This document shows, piece after piece, positions 18,800 through 26,820 of a stretch of DNA of 64,000 nucleotides (its first letter is position 1; the number at the start of each line of letters is the position of its first letter). Below the pieces are notes generated by a model. The model was not told where the DNA came from and made no database searches. It worked only from the letters and a program-made list of their open reading frames with translations. Position numbers and translations under genes: made by a program. The stretch lies in NCBI GenBank assembly GCA_018883665.1, contig JAHLFU010000017.1:1-64000 (forward strand), written 5' to 3'. The stretch is from Paraprevotella stercoravium (GTDB lineage Bacteria; Bacteroidota; Bacteroidia; Bacteroidales; Bacteroidaceae).

Positions 18800-20308
18800 T
18801 TAAGAGTTCAAAGATAAAATTTCTTCAATATAAGTTCGGTTGTTGCTAAGGCGAGGTACCTTATGTTGGCCACCCAGTTTTCCTTTTTGTTTTAGCCAGT
18901 CGTTGAACAAACCTTTACGGGCTACAACAATTTCCAGTTTCTGAAGTGTAATGTCTTTATAACGTTTGGCTTCATAGTCTGAGTTGATTTGTTGCAGTGA
19001 TTGATCCAGTATATCATTAAAACGTTCTAAGGAATCCGGTTCACGGGCAAATTCGATAACCCATTGATGGCTGCATTTTCCTTGTGCATTCATAAAAATG
19101 GGGGCTGCTGTGTAGTCTAAGACTTGAGCACCGGTTTCACGGCATGCTATGGCCAATCCTTTTTCGGCATTGTCAACAATCAGTTCTTCTCCAAAAGCAT
19201 TAATGAAGAATTTGGTACGTCCGCTGATAATGAACTTATAGGGATTAGTGGATGTGAATTTTACGGTGTCACCGATCATATAGCGCCATAAACCGCTTGA
19301 GGTAGAGATGACCATAGCATAGTTACGATTGGTTTCCACTCCCCAAAGAGGAACGACCTTTGGATTTTCGTTCTCCAATTCGTCCATAGGGATAAACTCA
19401 TAGAAGACTCCATAGTCAAGCATTAATAGCATGGCCGGATCATTCGGGTCATTCTGTAAACCGAAGAAACCTTCACTGGCGTTATAGGTTTCCATATAGT
19501 GCATTTTGGGAGAAGTAATCAGATTCTTGTATTGCTCGCGATACGGAGTGAAGGCTACACCGCCATGAAAGAAAACTTCCAGGTTGGGCCATACTTCCTC
19601 CAAATGCTTTTTCCCTGTGATTTCCATGACCCGTGTCAGGACGGAAAGCATCCATGAGGGAACGCCACTTAGATTGGTTACATTCTGGTTGATAGATTCC
19701 ATTGCAATCCGATTACGTTTGATTTCGAAATCGCTTAACAGGGCCGTGGCCTTTTTAGGAACACGGATCATATTAACCAGAGGATTGATGTTTTCGATCA
19801 AAATGGCACTCAGGTCACCTACAAGGCTATTGGGTAAATTGTAATTGGGGGCATGGCTTCCACCCAGAATCAGAGCTTTGCCATCGAATATACGGCTTTT
19901 AGGATTGTTTTTCAGATAAAGCACTACAGCATCGGTTCCGCCTTTGTAATGCGTATCGTGTAATTCTTCTTTACTGACCGGAATAAATTTGCTTTTATCA
20001 TTCGTTGTGCCGGATGACTTGGCATACCATTTTACTTGTCCCGGCCATAAAACATCTTTTTCACCTTGCCGCATACGGTCAATAAAGAGTTTTAGCTCTT
20101 CATAGGTGTTTATGGGAGAAGAAGCTGCAAAATCTTCATAGGTTTTGATTTTGTCAAAACCATGGTTCTTGCCCCATTCTGTATTTTGGGCTTTCCGGAT
20201 CAGGGAAAAAAGGGTTTTCCGTTGAAGTTCTTCAGCGATAGTGAAATGCAAGTCTAACTGCTTTTCGCGAGGCTTGAAGATATTTCTTATGATACTTGTT
20301 TTATTCAT
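18800..20308 (-). CDS. GH3-family (auxin-responsive promoter family) adenylating enzyme homolog
   Basis: The 502-aa protein belongs to the GH3 family, part of the ANL adenylating-enzyme superfamily; in plants these enzymes join acyl acids to amino acids. Family features visible are WYAKSSGTTNDKSKF (phosphate-binding loop), YNASEGFFG (ATP/acyl motif) and the C-terminal LSNNRTYIEEIL. Bacterial members have no agreed substrate. I chose the ATG at 20308 (MNKTSIIRNIF) because the 13 residues upstream from 20347 look non-homologous. It heads a run with the Ig-like lipoprotein and DUF3108 genes, downstream of rnc. Confidence 0.8.
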   Translation of the reverse strand: MNKTSIIRNIFKPREKQLDLHFTIAEELQRKTLFSLIRKAQNTEWGKNHGFDKIKTYEDFAASSPINTYEELKLFIDRMRQGEKDVLWPGQVKWYAKSSGTTNDKSKFIPVSKEELHDTHYKGGTDAVVLYLKNNPKSRIFDGKALILGGSHAPNYNLPNSLVGDLSAILIENINPLVNMIRVPKKATALLSDFEIKRNRIAMESINQNVTNLSGVPSWMLSVLTRVMEITGKKHLEEVWPNLEVFFHGGVAFTPYREQYKNLITSPKMHYMETYNASEGFFGLQNDPNDPAMLLMLDYGVFYEFIPMDELENENPKVVPLWGVETNRNYAMVISTSSGLWRYMIGDTVKFTSTNPYKFIISGRTKFFINAFGEELIVDNAEKGLAIACRETGAQVLDYTAAPIFMNAQGKCSHQWVIEFAREPDSLERFNDILDQSLQQINSDYEAKRYKDITLQKLEIVVARKGLFNDWLKQKGKLGGQHKVPRLSNNRTYIEEILSLNS

Positions 20309-20419
20309 CTTTGCTTTATTTTTGTATCGCATGAAACATTTATACAAAAATAAAGCAAAGTTCTTAGAATATCTAGGTTTTGAGGTGTTTTTATTGATTT
20401 TAAATGGGAAGTTTGCCGA

Positions 20420-21403
20420 TTATGCTTCAAAAGCAGCTTTTTCGGCAGCTTCTACAATCTCATCTTTAGTAAGCTTTTTATTTCCTTTTTTATCGGAAAT
20501 CTTTGTTTCAGAAGTATTTAGAGATATTTCTCTAAAAGAAGCCTCTATTTCTTCGTTTGTGATTACCTGCGAATCTGTTGCTGTTGGTACAGAATTCGGA
20601 GTTTCTGTTTTAGGCAATTCTCCGATATCCTGTATTGTCCTGGCGTTAAGAATCTTATGAGTGAATCCGGTCTTTTTGAGCATTTCCAGAGTTTCTTTGG
20701 CTGCTATTTGTTGACTTTCCTTTTTGGAATAGCCTTTACCGATTCCACATGCAATACCCTGTAGGAAAACTTGTGAGGAGAATGTAGGACTACCATCGTT
20801 TTCGCTGCTTTGTTCCAGGAGTTCAAATGAGATACTGACTTTATTCTTTTGAGTCCACTCAATCAGTTTGCTTTTAAAATTAACTTCTTTATATGCGATT
20901 GAGTCTACACTGATGTATTTGTCCAGAATGCGCTGTTGCATAAACTGCATGCAACAATTATAACCGCGATCCAGATAAATAGCACCGATAAGAGCCTCAA
21001 AAGCATTGCCGCACATATTGCTGTTGTGGGAATTGTTTGAGTGAACGGAGTATTTGATCAGTCTATGCAGACCGATCTCAATAGCCACCTTGTTTAAAGT
21101 TTCGCGTTGTACGATTTTACTGCGGGCATTGGTCAGGAAACCTTCTTTTTTGCCGTCAAAACGACGGAATACAACATCGCCTACGATGGCATCTAAGATT
21201 GCATCGCCCAGAAATTCCAGCCTTTCGTTATTGATCCATTTCCCTTGTTCGCTCTTCACGGAAGAGGATTTATGCAAAAGAGCCTGCTTGTAGAAATGAA
21301 TTTCCTTGGGATAAAAACCAAGGATCTGATATAAAGAAGAATAAAGCTCCTTTTCTTTTCTAAAAGGGAGCTTCATTCTTTCTATGACATTAATAGGAAA
21401 CAC
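20420..21403 (-). CDS. rnc: Ribonuclease III with a C-terminal extension
   Basis: The 327-aa protein cleaves double-stranded RNA in rRNA maturation. The catalytic signature is NERLEFLGDAIL (residues 59-70, with Glu63 and Asp67), and the second active-site helix is in GNAFEALIGAIYLD. A dsRNA-binding domain occupies about 172-243. The protein then continues for about 80 residues of Glu/Lys/Thr-rich sequence, whereas E. coli RNase III (226 aa) ends at the dsRBD. The gene begins 2 bases after fabF ends, within acpP-fabF-rnc. Confidence 0.93.
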   Translation of the reverse strand: MFPINVIERMKLPFRKEKELYSSLYQILGFYPKEIHFYKQALLHKSSSVKSEQGKWINNERLEFLGDAILDAIVGDVVFRRFDGKKEGFLTNARSKIVQRETLNKVAIEIGLHRLIKYSVHSNNSHNSNMCGNAFEALIGAIYLDRGYNCCMQFMQQRILDKYISVDSIAYKEVNFKSKLIEWTQKNKVSISFELLEQSSENDGSPTFSSQVFLQGIACGIGKGYSKKESQQIAAKETLEMLKKTGFTHKILNARTIQDIGELPKTETPNSVPTATDSQVITNEEIEASFREISLNTSETKISDKKGNKKLTKDEIVEAAEKAAFEA

Positions 21404-21405
21404 GA

Positions 21406-22671
21406 TTATTCAGCGTATTTCTTAAAGATTACACATGCATTGTGTCCTCCAAAACCAAAGGTATTGCTCAGTGCGGCACGCACGGTACGTTTCTGAGCCT
21501 TGTTAAAGGTGAAGTTCAAATCATAATCAATTTCCGGATCACGATCCTCTTCTTCGTGATTAATGGTTGGAGGAATGATATCATTTTGTACAGAAAGGAC
21601 ACTAACCATAGCTTCCAAAGCACCGGCAGCACCCAATAAATGTCCCGTCATGGACTTTGTAGAACTGATATTCAGTTTATAAGCATGCTCTTTAAACAGA
21701 GCCTTGATGGCTTTTGCTTCAGAAATATCACCAACAGGGGTTGAAGTACCATGTACATTGATATAATCAATGTCTTCCGGTTGCATATGAGCATCTTCCA
21801 AAGCATTTTGCATAACCAGCATGGCTCCCAGTCCTTCCGGGTGAGAGGCTGTTATATGATATGCATCTGCCGACATGCCGGCACCTACCATTTCAGCATA
21901 GATCTTGGCTCCACGCGCTTTTGCATGTTCCAATTCTTCCAAAATCAGGCAGGCAGCACCTTCGCCCATGATAAATCCGTCTCGGCTTGCGCTGAACGGG
22001 CGTGATGCACGGGTTGGATCATCGTTACGCGTTGAAAGTGCTTTCATGGCATTGAAGCCTCCGACTCCGGCAGGCCAGATAGCTGCTTCAGCACCACCGC
22101 TCAGAATCATATCCGCTTTGCCTAAACGAATCAGATTGAATGCGTCAGCAATAGCGTTGCTTGATGAAGCACAAGCAGAGGTGGTACAATAGTTCGGTCC
22201 TCTGAATCCATACTGGATAGAGATATGACCAGCAGCAATATCTGCAATCATTTTCGGAATAAAGAACGGGTTGTATTTTGGACCCATTTCCTTTCCTGTA
22301 ACAGCATAGTAACCGGCCTCCTCTTCAAAAGTATGGATACCGCCGATTCCGACACCATATATAACTCCAATACGATTTTTGTTTACTGTCTCCAGATCCA
22401 TGCCTGAGTCAGTTACCGCCATCTGTGCTGAGGCTATAGCGTATTGGGTGTATAAGTCCATCTTGCGCGCTTCTTTGCGGTCAATGAAATCAGTTACCTT
22501 GAAGTCTTTCACTTCACAGGCAAACTGAGTCTTGAACATAGAGGCGTCAAAATGAGTAATAGGACCTGCACCACTTACTCCGTTTAGCATATTCTTCCAA
22601 GTTTCCTCAGCAGAATTTCCTAATGGGGAAAGTGCTCCAAGTCCTGTTACTACTACTCTTTTTAATTCCAT
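21406..22671 (-). CDS. fabF: Beta-ketoacyl-ACP synthase II
   Basis: The 421-aa condensing enzyme elongates acyl-ACP with malonyl-ACP in type II fatty acid synthesis. The catalytic triad is visible: Cys167 in TTSACASS, His308 in NVHGTSTP and His345 in MTGHLLGAAG, with Lys340 just before. It lies 21 bases after acpP and 2 bases before rnc, an arrangement common in many bacteria, and should act in the cytoplasm with the AcpP encoded next to it. Confidence 0.97.
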   Translation of the reverse strand: MELKRVVVTGLGALSPLGNSAEETWKNMLNGVSGAGPITHFDASMFKTQFACEVKDFKVTDFIDRKEARKMDLYTQYAIASAQMAVTDSGMDLETVNKNRIGVIYGVGIGGIHTFEEEAGYYAVTGKEMGPKYNPFFIPKMIADIAAGHISIQYGFRGPNYCTTSACASSSNAIADAFNLIRLGKADMILSGGAEAAIWPAGVGGFNAMKALSTRNDDPTRASRPFSASRDGFIMGEGAACLILEELEHAKARGAKIYAEMVGAGMSADAYHITASHPEGLGAMLVMQNALEDAHMQPEDIDYINVHGTSTPVGDISEAKAIKALFKEHAYKLNISSTKSMTGHLLGAAGALEAMVSVLSVQNDIIPPTINHEEEDRDPEIDYDLNFTFNKAQKRTVRAALSNTFGFGGHNACVIFKKYAE

Positions 22672-22692
22672 GTATAGTAGGGAATAAAAATA

Positions 22693-22929
22693 TTACTGAG
22701 CGTTAGCTTCGATGTAAGAGATAGCGTCGCCTACAGTTGCGATCTTCTCAGCCTGATCGTCTGGAATGTTGATTCCGAACTCTTTCTCAAACTCCATAAT
22801 CAACTCAACTGTATCCAGAGAGTCTGCACCCAGGTCGTTAGTGAAGCTTGCAGTTGCTACTACTTCAGACTCATCAACACCCAACTTATCCACGATAATA
22901 GCTTTTACTCTTGATTCGATTTCAGACAT
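22693..22929 (-). CDS. acpP: Acyl carrier protein
   Basis: The 78-aa acidic protein carries the phosphopantetheine attachment site Ser37 in GADSLDT, with the helix II sequence VELIMEFEKEFG. It carries growing acyl chains for fatty acid synthesis, including for the FabF encoded 21 bases downstream. A promoter-like pair lies at 22984-23015 on the minus strand. Confidence 0.98.
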   Translation of the reverse strand: MSEIESRVKAIIVDKLGVDESEVVATASFTNDLGADSLDTVELIMEFEKEFGINIPDDQAEKIATVGDAISYIEANAQ

Positions 22930-22983
22930 AATTTCTAGTTTTAAATTATTATTAATGTTAGTAAAGTCTCAATATTTCGACTG

Positions 22984-23015
22984 CAAAGGAACTATTTTTT
23001 ATTCTTTTATGCAAG
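22984..23015 (-). promoter_or_regulatory. Probable promoter of acpP-fabF-rnc
   Basis: Minus strand: CTTG (23015-23012), 20 bases, TTCCTTTG (22991-22984). It is close to consensus with correct spacing, about 55 bases before the acpP ATG. Confidence 0.5.
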
Positions 23016-23085
23016 AAATGAGGTAAATAAATTCACTTAAACTGCACAATTATAGGTTTTTTGTGCATTTAGAAACACTGGAATA

Positions 23086-24117
23086 CTATTTTTCCCGACG
23101 TAAAGGATAGTTCCCTCGCAGTTCCTCAAATTGTTCGGGATGCGTTTTCAGCATACTACTGTCTTTCTGAGGATTGTATAGTAGAAGTGCTCTTTCATGC
23201 AATGGCATATCGGGAGTCGGACGTAGTTCTTCCGGAAGTTCTGGGGCAGAGATATTGAACTGGAAAGGGATCTTGAAAAAGTTGCATAATCCTTCGAGTG
23301 CCATGCGCGTGGCATTGGCTTTGCCGTCTGCAGAATAGCCTGCGATATGAGGGGTGCCAATAAAAACTTGTTTGAGTAGTTCCAGATTGATATCGGGTTC
23401 TTTTTCCCATGTATCAATTACCGCATCCCGGATCTCTCTTTTTTGTAAGGCATGAAGCAGAGCTGTGTTGTCTACAACCGCGCCGCGACTGGTGTTAAAT
23501 AAGATGCATTCAGGTTTCAGGCAGGCCAGAAAAGATTTATCTGCCAGATGGTAGGTCGGATATTTTCCATCCAGAATAAGTGGTGTATGAAAAGATATAA
23601 TGTTACAGCGCTTTTGTATCTCCTCAAGAGAAGAAAAATGAATTTCATCTGTGGTGCCGTTTTCTTCCAGTGGAGGATCGTTGTAAAGAACATGGATGCC
23701 TAATGAAGCAGCAGCCTTTCCGACAGCTTTTCCGACATGACCGGCTCCAATAATTCCCAGTGTGCAGGTCGGGAAGTCTATCATTCCTCTTTCTTCCAGA
23801 AGCAATAAAGCCGAGTGTACATATTGTGCAACAGACGAGGAATTGCAGCCAGGGCAATTCTTCCAGACAATCCCTTTTTCTTTTAGAAATTCTACATCCA
23901 GATGATCAAATCCGATAGTTGCTGTGGCTATATACTTGACTTTACTGTTTTCAAGAAGTTCTCGGTTACAGCGGGTGCGTGTCCGAATGATGAGAGCATC
24001 AGCGTCTGCAACATCAGACGCCTTGATTTCATTCCCTTTTCTGTAAATCACTTCGTCTGCAATTTGCTCTATTGCCTCACGGATAAATGGGATTTTATTG
24101 TCTACAATTACTTTCAT
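23086..24117 (-). CDS. pdxB: Erythronate-4-phosphate dehydrogenase
   Basis: The 343-aa D-2-hydroxyacid dehydrogenase oxidises 4-phosphoerythronate in the DXP-dependent pyridoxal phosphate pathway. The NAD-binding GAGHVGK motif is at 124-130, and the catalytic residues are Arg211 (NTSRGAVVD), Glu240 (WEKEPD) and His257 (GTPHIAG). The N-terminal start VDNKIPF and the C-terminal extension are characteristic of PdxB rather than SerA. A -7-like TACCTTTG lies only 6 bases before the ATG. It stands alone between acpP and the ABC exporter gene. Confidence 0.93.
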   Translation of the reverse strand: MKVIVDNKIPFIREAIEQIADEVIYRKGNEIKASDVADADALIIRTRTRCNRELLENSKVKYIATATIGFDHLDVEFLKEKGIVWKNCPGCNSSSVAQYVHSALLLLEERGMIDFPTCTLGIIGAGHVGKAVGKAAASLGIHVLYNDPPLEENGTTDEIHFSSLEEIQKRCNIISFHTPLILDGKYPTYHLADKSFLACLKPECILFNTSRGAVVDNTALLHALQKREIRDAVIDTWEKEPDINLELLKQVFIGTPHIAGYSADGKANATRMALEGLCNFFKIPFQFNISAPELPEELRPTPDMPLHERALLLYNPQKDSSMLKTHPEQFEELRGNYPLRREK

Positions 24118-24250
24118 GGCAACAAAGGTATAGTTTTTATATTAAATGTGGTATTTATCGGGCAAAGTTTATCTGAGTGCGAAAAATAAAATATCATTAA
24201 TTGAAATCAATAGGAAACGAAACGAGATTTCGAGGGAGTATGGAGTATAA

Positions 24251-24296
24251 AAAACACTTTACCGCAGCTTTTCCTGAAGCTGCGGTAAAGTGTTTT
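24251..24296. terminator. Strong terminator after the ABC exporter gene
   Basis: Perfect 20-bp stem (24251-24270 with 24277-24296, 6-base loop). It begins 3 bases past the stop codon of the ABC gene on the minus strand, with T-runs on both outer sides. Confidence 0.9.
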
Positions 24297-24299
24297 TTA

Positions 24300-26135
24300 T
24301 TATAATTGCTGCATGTCATTAAGTTTCTTGTAGTAACCGCCTTTGGCTAGAAGTTCTTCGTGGGTACCACGCTCTACAATCTCTCCTTCATGCATGACAC
24401 ATATTTCATCGGCATGTCGTATTGTTGACAAGCGGTGGGCTATGGCAATGGTGGTGCGTGACTTCATCAGGCGTTCCAACGCTTCCTGAACCAACCGTTC
24501 GGATTCTGTATCAAGGGCAGAAGTAGCTTCGTCCAAGATCAGGATCGGCGGATTTTTCAGGATGGCTCTGGCAATGCTGACACGTTGGCGCTGTCCGCCA
24601 GAAAGACGGCAACCGCGGTCACCGATATTCGTGTCATAGCCGTTCTCGCTTTCCATGATAAAGTCGTGAGCATTAGCGATTTTTGCAGCCTCGATCACTT
24701 GTTCCATGGTTGCATTCTCTACACCAAATGCAATGTTGTTAAAAAATGAATCGTTGAATAGGATTGCTTCCTGATTGACATTGCCGATGATGGAACGCAA
24801 GTCGTGGACACTGAAGTCCTTGATATTTATTCCGTTGATGGTAATACTTCCTGAAGTAACATCGTGATAGCGTGGTAAAAGATCGGCTAAAGTTGATTTA
24901 CCGGATCCCGATTGTCCGACCAAAGCAATGGTTTGTCCTTTTTTTATTTTCAGGTTAATATGTTTTAGAACCTGTTTGGCAGAAGTATATTGGAATGAAA
25001 CATCGTGAAACTCAATTTCTGTTTCCAGATCCTTGATCGGTTGCGGTGTCTGAGGTTCCTTGATCGGATTCTCTGCGCTCAATATTTTGTCTATGCGCTC
25101 AATAGAGGCCAGACCTTTAGGTATGCTATAACCGGCCTTTGAGAAATCTTTCAGAGGGTTAATGACACTGTACAGAATGACCAGATAGAAAATAAAGGTT
25201 GGAGCATCAATCGGAGAATGATCGGAAAAGATCAGTGTTCCTCCAAACCACAAGACCAGCACTATGAGACAGGTACCCAAAAACTCGCTGACCGGGTGTG
25301 CTGACGCCTGGCGAGTCGCAACCCGATTACAGGCTATACGGTAATCGTTACAGCATTTTTCAAATCGGTCACTCATCTTTTTTTCGGCAATAAATGCTTT
25401 GATAATGCGCAACCCTCCTAGGGTTTCCTCTAATTGGGTTAGAGTGTCACTCCAAAGATTTTGAGCTGTAAGTGACCGCTGTTTCAACTTGCGTCCGATA
25501 TTGCCCATGACCCAACCGATTCCCGGAATAACGATAATTGTGAATAAAGTTAATTCCCAGCTTGTTATAAGCATCGTGGCAAAGTAAAACAGGATAAGTA
25601 TGGGATTCTTGATCAGCATATCCAGTGAACTTGTGATGGAATTCTCTACCTCTGATACGTCACCACTCATTCGGGCTATGATATCTCCTTTTTTCTCATC
25701 GGACATAAAAGATAAAGGAAGACGTACGATTTTATTATATAGAAGTACCCGAATATCGCGCACCACATTGGTCCGAAGCGGTATCATGATTGCTGAGGAC
25801 GCAAAATAAAAGGTGGTTTTAAGAAGCGTGGCAAAGGCCAAAAAGAGTCCTATAAACAATAAAGATAAAGACTCTCCATAATTATGGATCAGTATGGTTG
25901 TGTAATAATACAGGTTATTGATGGCTATATCCTTGAATCCCATATCTGCGTTGTCCCAGTTGATAAAATGATATTGTGTGGTATCCATACCAAACAATAA
26001 GTTTAATAACGGGAGAAGAGACAAGAATGAAAATACATTCAGGGCAGCGGATAAAAGATTGAATAAAACAGAGCCGGCCATATATTTTCGATAGGGCCAG
26101 GCGAATCTTTTCATCACTTGAAGAAATTCTCTCAT
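24300..26135 (-). CDS. ABC exporter, fused permease and ATPase (MsbA-like)
   Basis: The 611-aa protein has a six-helix type I exporter membrane domain (about residues 15-330) and a nucleotide-binding domain (about 365-605). ATPase motifs are Walker A GQSGSGKST, signature LSGGQRQR, Walker B ILILDEATSALD and the H-loop AIAHRLST. A homodimeric exporter in the inner membrane is likely; MsbA-type lipid or lipid A flipping is plausible, but the substrate cannot be read. It is the last gene of argS-rnhA-ABC (21 bases after rnhA) and ends at a strong terminator. Confidence 0.92.
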   Translation of the reverse strand: MREFLQVMKRFAWPYRKYMAGSVLFNLLSAALNVFSFLSLLPLLNLLFGMDTTQYHFINWDNADMGFKDIAINNLYYYTTILIHNYGESLSLLFIGLFLAFATLLKTTFYFASSAIMIPLRTNVVRDIRVLLYNKIVRLPLSFMSDEKKGDIIARMSGDVSEVENSITSSLDMLIKNPILILFYFATMLITSWELTLFTIIVIPGIGWVMGNIGRKLKQRSLTAQNLWSDTLTQLEETLGGLRIIKAFIAEKKMSDRFEKCCNDYRIACNRVATRQASAHPVSEFLGTCLIVLVLWFGGTLIFSDHSPIDAPTFIFYLVILYSVINPLKDFSKAGYSIPKGLASIERIDKILSAENPIKEPQTPQPIKDLETEIEFHDVSFQYTSAKQVLKHINLKIKKGQTIALVGQSGSGKSTLADLLPRYHDVTSGSITINGINIKDFSVHDLRSIIGNVNQEAILFNDSFFNNIAFGVENATMEQVIEAAKIANAHDFIMESENGYDTNIGDRGCRLSGGQRQRVSIARAILKNPPILILDEATSALDTESERLVQEALERLMKSRTTIAIAHRLSTIRHADEICVMHEGEIVERGTHEELLAKGGYYKKLNDMQQL

Positions 26136-26156
26136 AAAAAAGCTTTTAAAGATAGG

Positions 26157-26810
26157 TTATTTACGGCCGAAGTCGGCAGGTATTTCTCCCCATATTTCTG
26201 TTTTCCACTTGATGATACGGGTGTTATAGGAATTGTTTTTCAGCCAGTTTTCTGCTCTTTTGATTAAATCATATAAAGGTGCGGTTTTGGCATTGAGTTC
26301 CAGTTTTGTTTTGCATTGTTTCTTGCTGACCCAAAGCATGGCAATCTTGCTGTCGGAATAAATGGGCATGGAACTGTTTTTCTGCTTAAGTAGTGCCAGC
26401 GCATGTACTATGGCCAAAAACTCACCGATATTGTTGGTGCCGTGTACCGGTCCATAATGAAAAACAACTTCTCCGGTTCTCAGATAAATACCTCGGTATT
26501 CCATTTTCCCGGGATTACCACTGCAGGCCGCGTCTACCGCCAGTGCTTCGGCGGTCACTTCCGGAGGTAGCATTAATATGGAGTCATTGCGCTCTACAGC
26601 CGGACTGTTCGGAGGTGTAGGAGAACTGGTGTTCTTTTGGAAATAAAGTTCTGGCGGCGACTGGTAGGCCTTTTCTGCTTCCTCTTTTGTGTCGAAAGAT
26701 TTGTAGACAGCACCTGTGTAACCGTTAATTTGCAGTTTGCAGTCTGTCCAGGAAGTATAGATTCCCGGACAGACTCCATTCCACACTACATAATATTTTT
26801 GTTTGCTCAT
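26157..26810 (-). CDS. Ribonuclease H1 family protein with N-terminal viroplasmin-type domain
   Basis: The 217-aa protein joins an N-terminal hybrid-binding domain of the caulimovirus viroplasmin/RNase H1 type (about residues 5-50, YYVVWNGVCPGIYTSW) to an RNase H fold (about 88-217). The four acidic active-site residues are visible: Asp93, Glu130, Asp153 and Asp213. It should cut RNA in RNA/DNA hybrids. I chose the ATG at 26810 since domain homology begins there; the 26843 start would overlap argS. It begins 10 bases after argS ends. Confidence 0.9.
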   Translation of the reverse strand: MSKQKYYVVWNGVCPGIYTSWTDCKLQINGYTGAVYKSFDTKEEAEKAYQSPPELYFQKNTSSPTPPNSPAVERNDSILMLPPEVTAEALAVDAACSGNPGKMEYRGIYLRTGEVVFHYGPVHGTNNIGEFLAIVHALALLKQKNSSMPIYSDSKIAMLWVSKKQCKTKLELNAKTAPLYDLIKRAENWLKNNSYNTRIIKWKTEIWGEIPADFGRK

Positions 26811-26820
26811 GCAACAAATC

